Shown: positions 53,781 to 63,157 of the stretch, piece by piece
How the letters are laid out: each line of letters begins with the position of its first letter
Numbering within the stretch: the first letter of the stretch is position 1
Assembly: GCF_047250365.1 (NCBI RefSeq)
Contig: NZ_JBLBVL010000001.1
Span: 310,001 to 374,000 of the forward strand
Length of the DNA: 64,000 bases
Source: Thaumasiovibrio sp047250365
GTDB taxonomy: Bacteria; Pseudomonadota; Gammaproteobacteria; Enterobacterales; Vibrionaceae
Reading direction: 5' to 3'
The notes under the pieces: generated by a model
What the model was told of the DNA's origin: nothing
The model's database searches: none
The model's input: only the letters and a program-made list of their open reading frames with translations
Position numbers and translations under genes: made by a program

Positions 53781-55083
53781 TCGCTTGTACCTTTGCTCCA
53801 AAGTCATTAATGTCTTGCCAATCTGGCTGTACAGCATTTAAATCTGCTTCCGAATAACCCAAACGGACGGCTTGGTCGATAACCAACCGTGCTAAATCAA
53901 AATGTTGAGCTTCAGGGTGCGCACTTAAGTACTGCTTTAGTAACAGCCCTAAATTAATGGCTTTTGCGGTCTCTTTGTAATGGGCAAGTTGTTCTGCAAT
54001 TTGCTCGGCCAATTGGTCGGTGACCTGCGTCAATTGTTCAAACTCTAACGTCTCTGGCGCCATACCCGTCACTTCGTCGTCTTTCAAAACCATCGATTCA
54101 TCGCGCATATCAAGCAGACGATCGGCACTGGAAAACGTTAGCGTCCACGGCGCGTCAAAATAGTCAGTCACCGACTGACGCAGTCGCTGACTAAAGGCAC
54201 GGTTTTTATCCATATCTATCGCGGTTCGGATAAATTTATGCACATGGCGATCATAACCAATCCAAAGATCGATGGCTTGCTGACCCCAGTTAACGATCCT
54301 ATCTAACTTAGATTGCAAGTTATAAACCATCTCGGTTACAAAATTCAGTTCATCGTTATAGAGGGTGTACTCTAGAATATCCAATAGCTGACTTTGTAAC
54401 TCATCTCCAGCCGCTTGCAAGGTATCTTGCAGCTCTTGCAACGTATTGGACGTTTCATTAAGTAAATGTTCACAGTTTGCTATCGCTGCTTGCCAATCCT
54501 GATTAAGCAACTCAGCGATACTCTCTTTAACGTGCTGTTGCTGCTCGTCCATGGTGCGTTGATTCAAATCGATGCGATCGAAAATGTCAGCAACCGAATA
54601 CTTTAAAACGGCATAGACATTCTTGCGCCAATGATCAGCATTGCCTTGTTGTTGTGCTGCTTGCTTAGCCTTGTCAATCTCATCGGCAACCATTGCAAGT
54701 TGAATAGATAATTTCAGGGTCGAGTATTCTTTATGTCGGGCATAATAGTCTGCAATACCGACCGCAAGCGGTGACAAACGGTAAATATTTGCCCCATCCG
54801 TCAGTTCACTGGTAAAACGCATAACCAAACGCTGCTTAACCAGCTCGTTAATCGCGTTATTTGCCCGCGTCGTTAATGTCTCTTCATATTGACCAAATTG
54901 GTCACTGACAATACGAAACGCGTCAACCAGTTCTCCCTCTTGCAACTCATCATCAATACGCTCTTGGCTTAATATGGCAATGGCCAATAAAAACGCCAGA
55001 CGCTCGACTGGAAGTTGAATACTGAGATCTTGCTGTTTTACCCAGTTAACCAATTCAGGCACAGTCTGGGATTGTTCACTCAT
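53761..55083 (-). CDS. mukF: MukF, kleisin of MukBEF
   Basis: 440 residues (E. coli 440). N-terminal winged-helix dimerisation domain (about 1-120), helical middle, C-terminal domain (DLNAVQPDWQDINDFGAKVQANVIDKY) that contacts the MukB head. Its start overlaps the cmoM stop by 4 bases (ATGA). Order cmoM-mukF-mukE-mukB is the enteric one. Confidence 0.97.
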   Translation of the reverse strand: MSEQSQTVPELVNWVKQQDLSIQLPVERLAFLLAIAILSQERIDDELQEGELVDAFRIVSDQFGQYEETLTTRANNAINELVKQRLVMRFTSELTDGANIYRLSPLAVGIADYYARHKEYSTLKLSIQLAMVADEIDKAKQAAQQQGNADHWRKNVYAVLKYSVADIFDRIDLNQRTMDEQQQHVKESIAELLNQDWQAAIANCEHLLNETSNTLQELQDTLQAAGDELQSQLLDILEYTLYNDELNFVTEMVYNLQSKLDRIVNWGQQAIDLWIGYDRHVHKFIRTAIDMDKNRAFSQRLRQSVTDYFDAPWTLTFSSADRLLDMRDESMVLKDDEVTGMAPETLEFEQLTQVTDQLAEQIAEQLAHYKETAKAINLGLLLKQYLSAHPEAQHFDLARLVIDQAVRLGYSEADLNAVQPDWQDINDFGAKVQANVIDKY

Positions 55084-55883
55084 TCAATGTCCTTGCTTAC
55101 TTCTGAGTGTGCGGGTCCCATTTGCCCCCACACATGAATATATCGACCAAGAGAGACAAATGGCTCTTGGCGGCATAACGATTGCTCCATTGCAATTAAC
55201 TGCTGCTCGGTATAATCACCTAAGTAGTTGTTTTGCATATAATCATGGAACGTCCTCACCCCTGTTTTGCCTTTAATTACAAAATCATTTTTATGAAGGT
55301 GGGCATAAACTTCTTCAGGAACAAGTCCTTTTTGTGGCTGCAACTTAAACCGTTTTCGGTGTGGCATACCCTGTTCGATATGGGTTAAGTTTCCACATGT
55401 GAGGTTTTTGAACAGTAGCCCCGTCTGGTTATAAAACATAATCGATGCATAACCCTGAGGCTTTAAGCATGCGAGAACTTGAGAAAGCCCCTCAAATGGC
55501 AATTTCAACCACTCCATTACTGCATGAAATAACACTAAATCCACTGGCTTGGGTAATTTTTGTGTCAGATCTTGCACCCCGCAATGTAAAAACTGAAAAC
55601 GCTCAAGCAATCCTTCACGCTCAACCTCAATACGAGCCAATGCCAACATCTCTTGCGACACGTCGCACAAGATTATATTGTGACCTAGTTGCGCTAACTG
55701 CCGGGATAGATGCCCCAGCCCTCCACCTGCATCAAGTACAGTGAGGCTTTGTTTTGGGTGCTCCGCTAGGAGAGACTCCATATCCTGCCAAACAACAGCT
55801 TGGCGGATTTCGCCCTTGGTTGAGCCATAAATATTTTTGGCAAACTTGTGGGCGATGTCGTCGAAGTTACGGTCTTCTTTCAC
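55080..55883 (-). CDS. cmoM: CmoM, tRNA cmo5U methyltransferase
   Basis: 267 residues. Starts like E. coli CmoM/SmtA (DRNFDDIAHKFAKNIYGSTKGEIRQAV); SAM motif LDAGGGLGHLSRQL and the LFHAVMEWL and FYNQTGLL blocks follow, with GKTGVRTFHDYM near the end. It methylates 5-carboxymethoxyuridine in tRNA wobble position 34. First gene of the muk operon. Confidence 0.95.
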   Translation of the reverse strand: MKEDRNFDDIAHKFAKNIYGSTKGEIRQAVVWQDMESLLAEHPKQSLTVLDAGGGLGHLSRQLAQLGHNIILCDVSQEMLALARIEVEREGLLERFQFLHCGVQDLTQKLPKPVDLVLFHAVMEWLKLPFEGLSQVLACLKPQGYASIMFYNQTGLLFKNLTCGNLTHIEQGMPHRKRFKLQPQKGLVPEEVYAHLHKNDFVIKGKTGVRTFHDYMQNNYLGDYTEQQLIAMEQSLCRQEPFVSLGRYIHVWGQMGPAHSEVSKDIE

Positions 55884-55999
55884 GATGGGCTTACATTAGT
55901 GTAACATGGATTCATTGACCTATTTTCTCATAAGCCTGCAAGGAATAAAGCTTTGAGATGCACTTTGTCACTCAAGTGCTGCTTTTTCGGACGACATTG

Positions 56000-56791
56000 A
56001 TGTTTGAACTTAAAAAAATTATCACCGCATTTATCATGCCACTACCTGCACTCCTACTTTTGGGGCTTTGTGGCATTATTGTTATTGGGCTGCTTAAGCG
56101 CCACCGCATCGGCTTAACATGCATTACAGCATCACTTTTAGGTATCTTTTTAATCAGTTTTCAACCTATCTCTACTCGCCTACTTGTTCCCGTAGAAAGG
56201 CATTACCCCGCATTTATCCCTCCAGAAACATCGATTGATTTTGTTATGGTGCTTGGTAGTGGGCATGTTGTTGACGAAGCCATACCCGTCACCTCCGAAC
56301 TATCAAGAACAGCATTAATGCGTTTAGCCGAAGGGATTCGTATCTTGAATTTCTACCCACAAGCGCGTTTAATTCTATCCGGATATGACGGTGGCACCTC
56401 AATCAGCCATGCAAGAATGTTGGCAAAAGTTGCCATTGCGTTAGGCATCTCAAAGCAAAGAATTATCTTACTTGAAACGGCAAAAGATACCTGGGAAGAG
56501 GCGAATCAGTCACTGGCTATTATACAAGATAAGCCATTTGTACTCGTGACGTCAGCGAGTCACATGCCAAGGGCGATCAACGAGTTTGAGCACATTAATA
56601 TGAACCCAATTCCTGCACCAACAAATTTCCTGGCCCATACAAATATCCAACAACCATGGGAAAAATACAGCCCTAAAGCCCGCTACCTCGAACAAACGGA
56701 AAGGTATTGGTACGAAACTCTCGGCCAATACTGGCAACAATTAAAACGCATGTTAATTGGTGCCGATGAACATATCTCAAACAACGGGTAG
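56000..56791 (+). CDS. elyC: ElyC (YcbC), envelope biogenesis protein with DUF218
   Basis: 263 residues from ATG 56000 (14 upstream in-frame codons excluded: E. coli ElyC starts MLFTLKKVIG). Two membrane helices near residues 10-30 and 38-58, then the DUF218 domain (FVMVLGSGH...RLILSGYDGG...DTWEEANQS...LVTSASHMPRAI). Involved in peptidoglycan/lipid carrier homeostasis. Divergent from cmoM, as in E. coli. Confidence 0.92.
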   Translation: MFELKKIITAFIMPLPALLLLGLCGIIVIGLLKRHRIGLTCITASLLGIFLISFQPISTRLLVPVERHYPAFIPPETSIDFVMVLGSGHVVDEAIPVTSELSRTALMRLAEGIRILNFYPQARLILSGYDGGTSISHARMLAKVAIALGISKQRIILLETAKDTWEEANQSLAIIQDKPFVLVTSASHMPRAINEFEHINMNPIPAPTNFLAHTNIQQPWEKYSPKARYLEQTERYWYETLGQYWQQLKRMLIGADEHISNNG

Positions 56792-56800
56792 ACAAAAAAA

Positions 56801-56829
56801 AGAAAACCCTAACATGCTTAGGGTTTTCT
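56801..56829. terminator. Bidirectional terminator between elyC and tfoX
   Basis: Perfect 12-bp stem AGAAAACCCTAA/TTAGGGTTTTCT flanked by A and T runs on both sides, with a 5-base loop. The genes are convergent. Confidence 0.9.
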
Positions 56830-56871
56830 TTTTGTTCTTAACAAGTTTCATCTACGCATCGTAACGGTAGC

Positions 56872-57456
56872 TTACTGGATCTGCTTTTTTAACTCTTCTT
56901 TGTAACACTCATCAAGTAGCGTCCAATGTACATTTTTTACCGCACCAGCAAACATCCAAAGCATTTTGATTTCTGCTTCGCCCTGTTTTGCAACAACGCG
57001 TTTATAAACACCGACAGGGCCGAGCGACATAAATGTTTGCACATCCGGCACGCCAGATTTTTTCAATATTCTTTCTAGTGTCAAACGCATGTTAGGTAGG
57101 TCACGTATGCGTCTGTTCTTTCCTTGCGCTTTGGCCTCTTTCTCTCTTCTGGCCTGTGCTAAAGACTCTGCTACCAACGTATTGCATAGCTCCGGCTGTT
57201 CACGCCTCAATGCTGTAACATCATAATAGTTAACTTCTGCTGTGCTACTGCGTTTAACGTGAATATATTTTCCGCACCCCAGTGATGAGAATTGATCATT
57301 CAACTCTGCCCCACCACGCATATAGAGTGCGTCTCCTGTCATAATTGCAAACATCGCTCCCTGATCAAACAACCCTGTACCACCAAACATTGAGCGTTGA
57401 TCAAACGAGCCATAACTTTCTAGGTACCGCAAAAAATCTTCCTTGAGTGACGGCAT
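56872..57456 (-). CDS. tfoX: TfoX/Sxy-family competence regulator
   Basis: 194 residues with the N-terminal TfoX domain (RSMFGGTGLFDQGAMFAIM...LYMRGGAEL) and C-terminal domain (RIRDLPNMRLTLERILKKSGV...ALWMFAGA-like MLWMFAGAVKNVHW). In Vibrio TfoX triggers natural competence and type VI secretion. GGAGG lies 5 bases before the ATG. The TfoY paralogue is similar, so the symbol is likely rather than certain. A CRP-like half site lies upstream. Confidence 0.85.
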   Translation of the reverse strand: MPSLKEDFLRYLESYGSFDQRSMFGGTGLFDQGAMFAIMTGDALYMRGGAELNDQFSSLGCGKYIHVKRSSTAEVNYYDVTALRREQPELCNTLVAESLAQARREKEAKAQGKNRRIRDLPNMRLTLERILKKSGVPDVQTFMSLGPVGVYKRVVAKQGEAEIKMLWMFAGAVKNVHWTLLDECYKEELKKQIQ

Positions 57457-57621
57457 GTGGCCTCCATGAACAAAAGAAATCGTGCCAAAAATGTTAACAC
57501 TGTCTAAATTTCTACTGCTTTCTGCATGAAATGTAGTCTGGTTGCATCACGTCGCATATTCAAGTTTAGACAGAGTGATATGAGATTTCAGACATATTAC
57601 GCAGTTCGAAATAACTCTGTA

Positions 57622-57637
57622 TGTGACACTTTTAACT
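57622..57637 (-). promoter_or_regulatory. Weak CRP-like site upstream of tfoX
   Basis: TGTGA-CACTTT-TAACT: one perfect half and one poor half (3 of 5). Vibrio tfoX expression is linked to CRP, but this site alone is weak and lies about 165 bases before the start. Confidence 0.25.
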
Positions 57638-57725
57638 CAACATGACATGACTCGCGCTTTTCTAAATCAGTCGATAGATGTTCAACTATCCTTAACATTA
57701 CATAAACTTTTTATAGAGGTGAGTC

Positions 57726-58298
57726 ATGCATGTATTTCCCTCGACCACGCACCTCCTACCAGGAGGAAACACTGTTCTCGACTTAAATGGTCTTGATGAG
57801 TGCCAAGAAATGACTGCCATTCTTGATGACAGCCATGTTTTTGTTCTTTGCATGCTTGATGAATCGCAACAAAGAGATATAACAACGCTTTCAGCGATAG
57901 GCACTGTGGTAAAACAAACGGGGATGATCATACGCTCCCCTGAAAGAATGCGTATAACAATAGAGGGGTGCTACAAGGTAGAACTATTGGACATCACCCA
58001 TACGGAACAACACCTACTTTATGCTGAGATAAGGCGGGCTTCAAATTGGGCTGCAACTCCGATAACACCAGAATATCAACTACTGGCTGATAAACTGTTT
58101 GACCTCTTCCAATCAGTGCCAATCATTAGTGACCAATATGGACGGCCTGAATTTGAAGATGTCAGTTGGGTTAGTCAGCGATGGATTGAAATATTACCAT
58201 TAGAGTCCATACACAAACGAATGCTTATCAGCCAACCGACACCGCAACTAGCGCAACGCTTCCTATTGAAACTTCTCACCTCGGAAACATGGATCTAA
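57726..58298 (+). CDS. Second stand-alone LON-domain-like protein
   Basis: 190 residues, related to the LON substrate-binding domain: early LLPGGNTVLDL and GTVVKQTGMIIRSPERMRITIEG, and a C-terminal WVSQRWIEILPLESIHKRMLI...QRFLLKLLTSE that matches the ending of the protein at 36477. More diverged at the N-terminus than that paralogue (it lacks the FEPRY motif). AGAGGTG lies ahead of the ATG. Divergent from tfoX; function unknown. Confidence 0.8.
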   Translation: MHVFPSTTHLLPGGNTVLDLNGLDECQEMTAILDDSHVFVLCMLDESQQRDITTLSAIGTVVKQTGMIIRSPERMRITIEGCYKVELLDITHTEQHLLYAEIRRASNWAATPITPEYQLLADKLFDLFQSVPIISDQYGRPEFEDVSWVSQRWIEILPLESIHKRMLISQPTPQLAQRFLLKLLTSETWI

Positions 58299-58409
58299 TT
58301 ATGAAAAACGGGTTCAATGTCACACTGGCAGGCTACATCATTAGTAAAAACACGTATAATGAAGCGCACAGACCGTCGTTAAAATACAACAATAGCTATA
58401 AATCTAACT

Positions 58410-59330
58410 ATGACCCATTTAGCCTTAATGTGGCACACGCCTGCGCATAAGCAAATCTTGACTAGCATTAATAATGAATTTAGAACACGTGTTATCGATG
58501 CGATAAAATACAACAAACTATCACTCCCACCGATCCCTGAAGTCGTGTTACGGATCCACAAAATATGTCAAGACGAAGACAGTGCAATTAGAGATATCGC
58601 GGATGCCTTAGTTGATGACCCTAGCCTTACTGCCTCTGTTATTCGAGCCGCCAACTCTGTTGTATTTAGCCCTTTAAACGTCACTTGCCATGATATTATT
58701 ACCGCTGTTTCTCGTCTTGGCATGTACCGCGTTAGAGATATTGTTACCGCTCAAGCCATTGAAGAACTAAAACGATCAGCGGAATTTAGCACTGAATGTA
58801 ACAAGCTACTTGAAATCAGTGCTAACCAATCACGTTTATTGGCTGGTGCAACAACTTTAGTTTGCAACGGCATTATTAAACACAGTGATGAAAAAACCAC
58901 GCTCGAACCGGAAAAAGCCCTTCTTGCCTGTTTACTGGCCGATATCGGGCTATTTTCACTAATTAAAGAGTACCAACTCTATCTTGAAGACGGGAACTTC
59001 CTCGATTTCAACATCGCGAAAGAGGTGTTTGCCCAAGGGTGTAACAAAGCCAGTATTTTGGTTTTAAAACATTGGGGCTTTGATAACGATTATTTAGAAG
59101 TCGCATCAAACAGTTACCTAAGCACTAAAAAAGAGGGCGAAACCCGTTACGTCGACTTAGCACGCATGGCGAACCACCTGCTACTCTTTCGTAATCAAGA
59201 TGACAATTATTTTGAGCATGAAGTGGAGCTTGACCTTGCCGGGGCCGAAGCGATGTATGAATTAAGTAACCTCAGCAATCAAGAGTTTAAAAGCCAAATA
59301 CAAGAAATCATTCGAAACAGCGGCCTTTAA
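58410..59330 (+). CDS. HDOD-domain protein
   Basis: 306 residues. The HDOD domain spans about 30-225: LPPIPEVVLRIHKICQDED, ALVDDPSLTASVIRAANS and AVSRLGMYRVRDIV are typical. HDOD lacks the metal-binding HD residues and acts in signalling or stress control. The start ATG 58410 has no good ribosome site; ATG 58428 is an alternative. Stands alone, with a hairpin about 30 bases downstream. Confidence 0.88.
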   Translation: MTHLALMWHTPAHKQILTSINNEFRTRVIDAIKYNKLSLPPIPEVVLRIHKICQDEDSAIRDIADALVDDPSLTASVIRAANSVVFSPLNVTCHDIITAVSRLGMYRVRDIVTAQAIEELKRSAEFSTECNKLLEISANQSRLLAGATTLVCNGIIKHSDEKTTLEPEKALLACLLADIGLFSLIKEYQLYLEDGNFLDFNIAKEVFAQGCNKASILVLKHWGFDNDYLEVASNSYLSTKKEGETRYVDLARMANHLLLFRNQDDNYFEHEVELDLAGAEAMYELSNLSNQEFKSQIQEIIRNSGL

Positions 59331-59356
59331 GCCAGTGACTCACTGATTATCAACAC

Positions 59357-59391
59357 AGAAGACAGGATGGGGCTAACGACCCCACCTTCTG
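59357..59391 (+). terminator. Probable terminator after the HDOD gene
   Basis: CAGAAG...TTCTG and TGGGG/CCCCA nested stems around CTAACGA; weak T stretch follows. Confidence 0.4.
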
Positions 59392-59493
59392 TTCATACTT
59401 TATTGTTCTGACTAACGATTTAGCTCAGTCAAAATTTGACCCTTCTTTGTTCATGGTGCTATCTTGCCCTTTTTATAAGCGGATTAAGCATCA

Positions 59494-60402
59494 ATGATCG
59501 CCGGATTACTTCTCATTTTTATCCCTTTGATTTTGGGGTACTGTCTTTCTCTATCAAACCCAAAGCACCTTTACATCGTTAATAAAGCCACATTGTTATT
59601 GATCGTTGGCGTACTGACATTAATGGGCATTAGTTTAGCTAATCTCGATAATATCATGCTTAACATTCGCACCATTGCAGTTATTGTTACCATCTTCAGT
59701 GGCTCCATTTTGGTGTTAAACCTGATCGGGCTCTATTACTTAAGTAAAAAAATAGTCGTCAACACGGTACATTCTTCAACCTCGCATACCAATATGTTTG
59801 CCATGGTATTTCAATCTTTAAAGCTGATTGGGTATGTCGTGGCTGGATTTGTTATCGGCGTACTCATTCCAATTCCCCCATCGATTGTTGAAAGCGCCAG
59901 CGAAGGGTTACTCATGCTGCTACTTTTGCTTATTGGTATTGAGCTTAGAAACAGTGGCATCAGCTTACGCCAGATCCTGCTCAACAAAGCTGGACTGGCG
60001 ATAACTTGCGTAATTTATATAACGTCTTGGTGTGGTGGAATAATCGCCGCTTATATTCTGTCACTTCCTCTATCTCAAGGCTTGGCAATGGCATCCGGCT
60101 TTGGCTGGTATACGTTATCAGGCATTCTCATCGGCGACTTATATGGACCAGTTTATGGTGGAGCTGCGTTTATCAATGAGTTATTTCGAGAGTTGCTGGC
60201 TCTGATATTGATTCCAGTACTTATCCGCACAAAGCCACTGTGTGCAATTGGTATCGGTGGCGCAACCAGCATGGACTTTACTTTACCAGTAATTCAAACA
60301 CATGGCGGTGCACAACTGGTGCCTATTGCGATTGTTAGTGGTTTTTTACTGAGTTTATCTGTGCCTGTATTTACCCTGCTCTTCTCTTCATTGCCCTTTT
60401 AA
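59494..60402 (+). CDS. lysO: LysO (YbjE) lysine exporter
   Basis: 302 residues, eight or so membrane helices. GFGWYTLSGILIGDLYGPVYGGAAFINELFRE is the conserved LysO/DUF340 core. LPVIQTHGGAQLVPIAI matches the terminal block. It exports lysine (and thialysine) from the cytoplasm. Convergent with ptsG across a shared terminator. Confidence 0.9.
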   Translation: MIAGLLLIFIPLILGYCLSLSNPKHLYIVNKATLLLIVGVLTLMGISLANLDNIMLNIRTIAVIVTIFSGSILVLNLIGLYYLSKKIVVNTVHSSTSHTNMFAMVFQSLKLIGYVVAGFVIGVLIPIPPSIVESASEGLLMLLLLLIGIELRNSGISLRQILLNKAGLAITCVIYITSWCGGIIAAYILSLPLSQGLAMASGFGWYTLSGILIGDLYGPVYGGAAFINELFRELLALILIPVLIRTKPLCAIGIGGATSMDFTLPVIQTHGGAQLVPIAIVSGFLLSLSVPVFTLLFSSLPF

Positions 60403-60434
60403 ACACGGCATCTTGGTATTTTAATCCCACAAAA

Positions 60435-60460
60435 AAAAGGAAGCCATAAGGCTTCCTTTT
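60435..60460. terminator. Bidirectional terminator between lysO and ptsG
   Basis: Perfect 11-bp stem AAAAGGAAGCC/GGCTTCCTTTT with loop ATAA, A run on the left and T run on the right. Confidence 0.9.
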
Positions 60461-60480
60461 TAACAGGGGAATGTGTTTGA

Positions 60481-61914
60481 TTAACCGTGTGTACGGATCC
60501 ACTCGTCCATATCAGACTTAAGGTTGTCTGACTTAGTACCGAAGATAGCCTGAATACCACCGCCTACGACAACAACACCAGCTGCGCCCAGTTGTTTCAG
60601 TTTATCTTGGTCCACTTTTTCAACGCTTGCTACCGCAACACGTAGACGAGTGATACAAGCGTCAAGGTTAGTGATGTTCTCTTTACCACCAAACGCCGCA
60701 ACTAGTTGCGCAGCCATATCTGTACCAGTCGCCGTTGACGTTGCTTCTTCTGACTCGTCTTCACGACCTGGCGTTTTCAGATCTAGCTTAACAATGGCTA
60801 CACGGAAAACGGTGTAGTAGATCGCAGCGTAGATTAGACCCATAACTGGGAAGAGCCATGTCTTCACAGAGTTACCAGACAGTACTAGGAAGTCGATAAA
60901 GCCGTGAGAGAAAGACGTACCGTGAACCATACCAAGAGTATTGGTGATGATAAACGCAGTACCTGCCAATAGCGCGTGGATAGCATACAGCGCTGGAGCA
61001 ACGAATAGGAATGCGAATTCGATTGGTTCAGTAATACCAGTTAGGAATGAAGTCAATGCTGCTGAGACCATGATACCGCCCACTTTTGCGCGGTTTTCCG
61101 GTTTCGCTGTGTGCCAGATAGCAATCGCTGCTGCAGGTAGACCGTACATTTTGAACATGTAGCCACCAGCTAGTTGACCGAAGCCGTTACCTGCTGCACG
61201 TGTTGCATCATCAGCTTCTAGGTAGCACGTTAGTACGCCGTTACGGATTTCACCTGCCGCATTTAGACACTCACCCGCCTCAAAGAAGAACGGTACGTTC
61301 CAAATGTGGTGCAGACCAAATGGGATAAGAGAACGCTCTACTACGCCGTAAATACCAAACGCAACCGTTGGGTTTTGGTTAGCAGCCCAGTCAGAAAACG
61401 CTGAGATACCGCTTCCAATTGGAGGCCATACAAAAGATAGAACAAGACCCGCACCAATTGCTGCAAAACCAGTAACGATTGGAACAAAGCGCTTACCTGA
61501 GAAGAAGCCAAGGTATTCAGGAAGACGAATACGGAAGAACTTGTTAAATGCCCAACCAGCAATCGCACCAACGATGATGCCGCCTAGAACACCTGTATCG
61601 ATACTATCAACACCCATAACGCCAGCCATTACTGCTAGCGTTGCTGTCATAATGCCGTAACCAACGATAGCGGCAAGGCCTGCAACGCCGTCGTTCTTAG
61701 TAAAGCCTAATGCAACACCGACTGCAAAAAGCAGTGGCATCTGGCCGAACACTGAACCACCAGCTTGCTCCATGATGCCCGATAATACTGCTGGCATCCA
61801 AGAGAAGTTAGCCGCACCAACACCTAGCAGAATACCAGCGATTGGCAGAACCGATACTGGCAGCATCAGTGCCTTACCGACTTTCTGCATATTCGCAAAA
61901 AGGTTCTTAAACAT
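60481..61914 (-). CDS. ptsG: Glucose-specific PTS permease EIIBC
   Basis: 477 residues from ATG 61914 with a strong AGGAG 9 bases upstream; the longer frame to 62022 has no support. EIIC domain at about 1-385 (MFKNLFANMQKVGKALMLPVSVLPIAGILLGVG; GITEPIEFAFLFVAP), EIIB domain at about 395-477 with the phosphorylated C420 in LDACITRLR. It transports and phosphorylates glucose. Mlc, the repressor of ptsG in E. coli, is encoded at 37 kb. Gene order holB-ycfH-ptsG is as in E. coli. Confidence 0.97.
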   Translation of the reverse strand: MFKNLFANMQKVGKALMLPVSVLPIAGILLGVGAANFSWMPAVLSGIMEQAGGSVFGQMPLLFAVGVALGFTKNDGVAGLAAIVGYGIMTATLAVMAGVMGVDSIDTGVLGGIIVGAIAGWAFNKFFRIRLPEYLGFFSGKRFVPIVTGFAAIGAGLVLSFVWPPIGSGISAFSDWAANQNPTVAFGIYGVVERSLIPFGLHHIWNVPFFFEAGECLNAAGEIRNGVLTCYLEADDATRAAGNGFGQLAGGYMFKMYGLPAAAIAIWHTAKPENRAKVGGIMVSAALTSFLTGITEPIEFAFLFVAPALYAIHALLAGTAFIITNTLGMVHGTSFSHGFIDFLVLSGNSVKTWLFPVMGLIYAAIYYTVFRVAIVKLDLKTPGREDESEEATSTATGTDMAAQLVAAFGGKENITNLDACITRLRVAVASVEKVDQDKLKQLGAAGVVVVGGGIQAIFGTKSDNLKSDMDEWIRTHG

Positions 61915-62335
61915 AATGTGCTCCTGAGAATAAATTATAGTTTTTGCTTTATATTTGGGCTGGCGGCTACCTTGAGTAACATCAAATGCCAACGCCATAA
62001 TTTCCATTTGCGTTCGATACACTCGAAAACGGGGCTAACTATACCCTGTACGCAACTTTCTTTGTGCTACCACGATAGACATCGTTCTCAAAAACGCTAA
62101 ACCGATCACAAACCCCCCTTTTAATTCAATGCAAAAAATAAATTAAACTACTGACTTAAAAGGAAAAATAAAGCAATTTGAACCAGCTCAAATATCCAGA
62201 ACAAAGAAAAACTAAAGATATAATGTTAATTGTTTTAACGAAACCAAATACAGTAAAAATATAATTCAGGCCCTAAAATAAATGACCTACTTCTCGAGAA
62301 TAATGCCGATAGCGCATAACTATTAAGTTAGACGC
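61915..62335. other. ptsG promoter region
   Basis: About 420 bases without a gene. It contains the symmetric TTTAATT-N14-AATTAAA element at 62120-62147. Nothing else of the right strength for CRP was found; the best TGTGA half-site (about 62105) is one-sided. Confidence 0.5.
62120..62147. promoter_or_regulatory. Possible operator upstream of ptsG
   Basis: Palindromic AT-rich arms TTTAATT and AATTAAA separated by 14 bases, about 200 bases before the ptsG start. Mlc operators are AT-rich palindromes of roughly this span, but the core GC-rich part of the Mlc consensus is not evident. Low certainty. Confidence 0.3.
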
Positions 62336-62358
62336 AAAAAAAACGGGCCACAAGGCCC
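62336..62358 (-). terminator. ycfH terminator
   Basis: GGGCC/GGCCC stem with loop of 4, followed by CGTTTTTTTT on the minus strand, 25 bases after the ycfH stop. Confidence 0.8.
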
Positions 62359-62383
62359 ATTGATAAGATTTTTCAATAAAAAC

Positions 62384-63157
62384 TTATTTTTCTATATTAA
62401 ATAAGCGAAAGAAGTTTTCACTGGTTATTTTAGCGACATCGACACCAGGTACGCCTTTCAGTAAACCAACATAGTCGGCCACCTCTTTTACATACGCAGG
62501 CTGATTCTGTTTACCACGGTAGGGGATGGGAGCCAAATAGGGAGAATCTGTCTCAACCAATAAGTTCTCCAGCGGCAACTGGCTAACAACATGCTTCAAT
62601 TCCGACGCTTTATTAAAGGTAACAATGCCTGAAATTGAGATATAGAAGCCAAGGGCAATGGCCTCTTGTGCCATGTCTAAACTCTCAGTAAAACAATGCA
62701 GCACGCCACCAACACGTTCTGCACCCTCTTCCTTTAAAATACGTAACGTATCTTCTCGAGCCATACGCGTATGAATAATTAGCGGCTTATTCACATCGAC
62801 AGCGAGGCGAATATGTTGTCGAAATATCTCTTGTTGAGCCTGAGCTAATTCAGGCTGGTAGTGATAATCGAGCCCGGTTTCGCCGATCGCCACGACCTTA
62901 GGGTGCATCGCTTGCTCTTTTAATCGATCGTAGTCAAACCCCGCTTCGATATCGAGGGGGTGCACACCACAAGAGGCATACACGTTGTCAAAAGGGGCTA
63001 TCAACTCCATCATCTGAGGAAACGCATCCAGACCAACGCCCACCGATAAAAAGTGGGTAACACCGCGCTCTTGTGCTTTATTTATTACATCTTCTACACC
63101 TGTGTGTAGCTTGTCATAATCTAATTTATCAAGATGACAGTGTGAATCAACTAACAC
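62384..63157 (-). CDS. ycfH: YcfH, TatD-family metal-dependent hydrolase
   Basis: 257 residues (E. coli YcfH 265). Metal ligands in HCHLD (H6, H8), the ETGLDYHY segment, IIHTRMA and the terminal VETDSPYLAP. Probably a DNase. It overlaps the holB stop by 11 bases, and ptsG follows, the same order as E. coli. Confidence 0.95.
   Translation of the reverse strand: MLVDSHCHLDKLDYDKLHTGVEDVINKAQERGVTHFLSVGVGLDAFPQMMELIAPFDNVYASCGVHPLDIEAGFDYDRLKEQAMHPKVVAIGETGLDYHYQPELAQAQQEIFRQHIRLAVDVNKPLIIHTRMAREDTLRILKEEGAERVGGVLHCFTESLDMAQEAIALGFYISISGIVTFNKASELKHVVSQLPLENLLVETDSPYLAPIPYRGKQNQPAYVKEVADYVGLLKGVPGVDVAKITSENFFRLFNIEK

Noticed and set aside
62095..62115. CRP site upstream of ptsG
   Set aside because: Only one half (TGTGA) is good; the opposite half matches at two of five bases.
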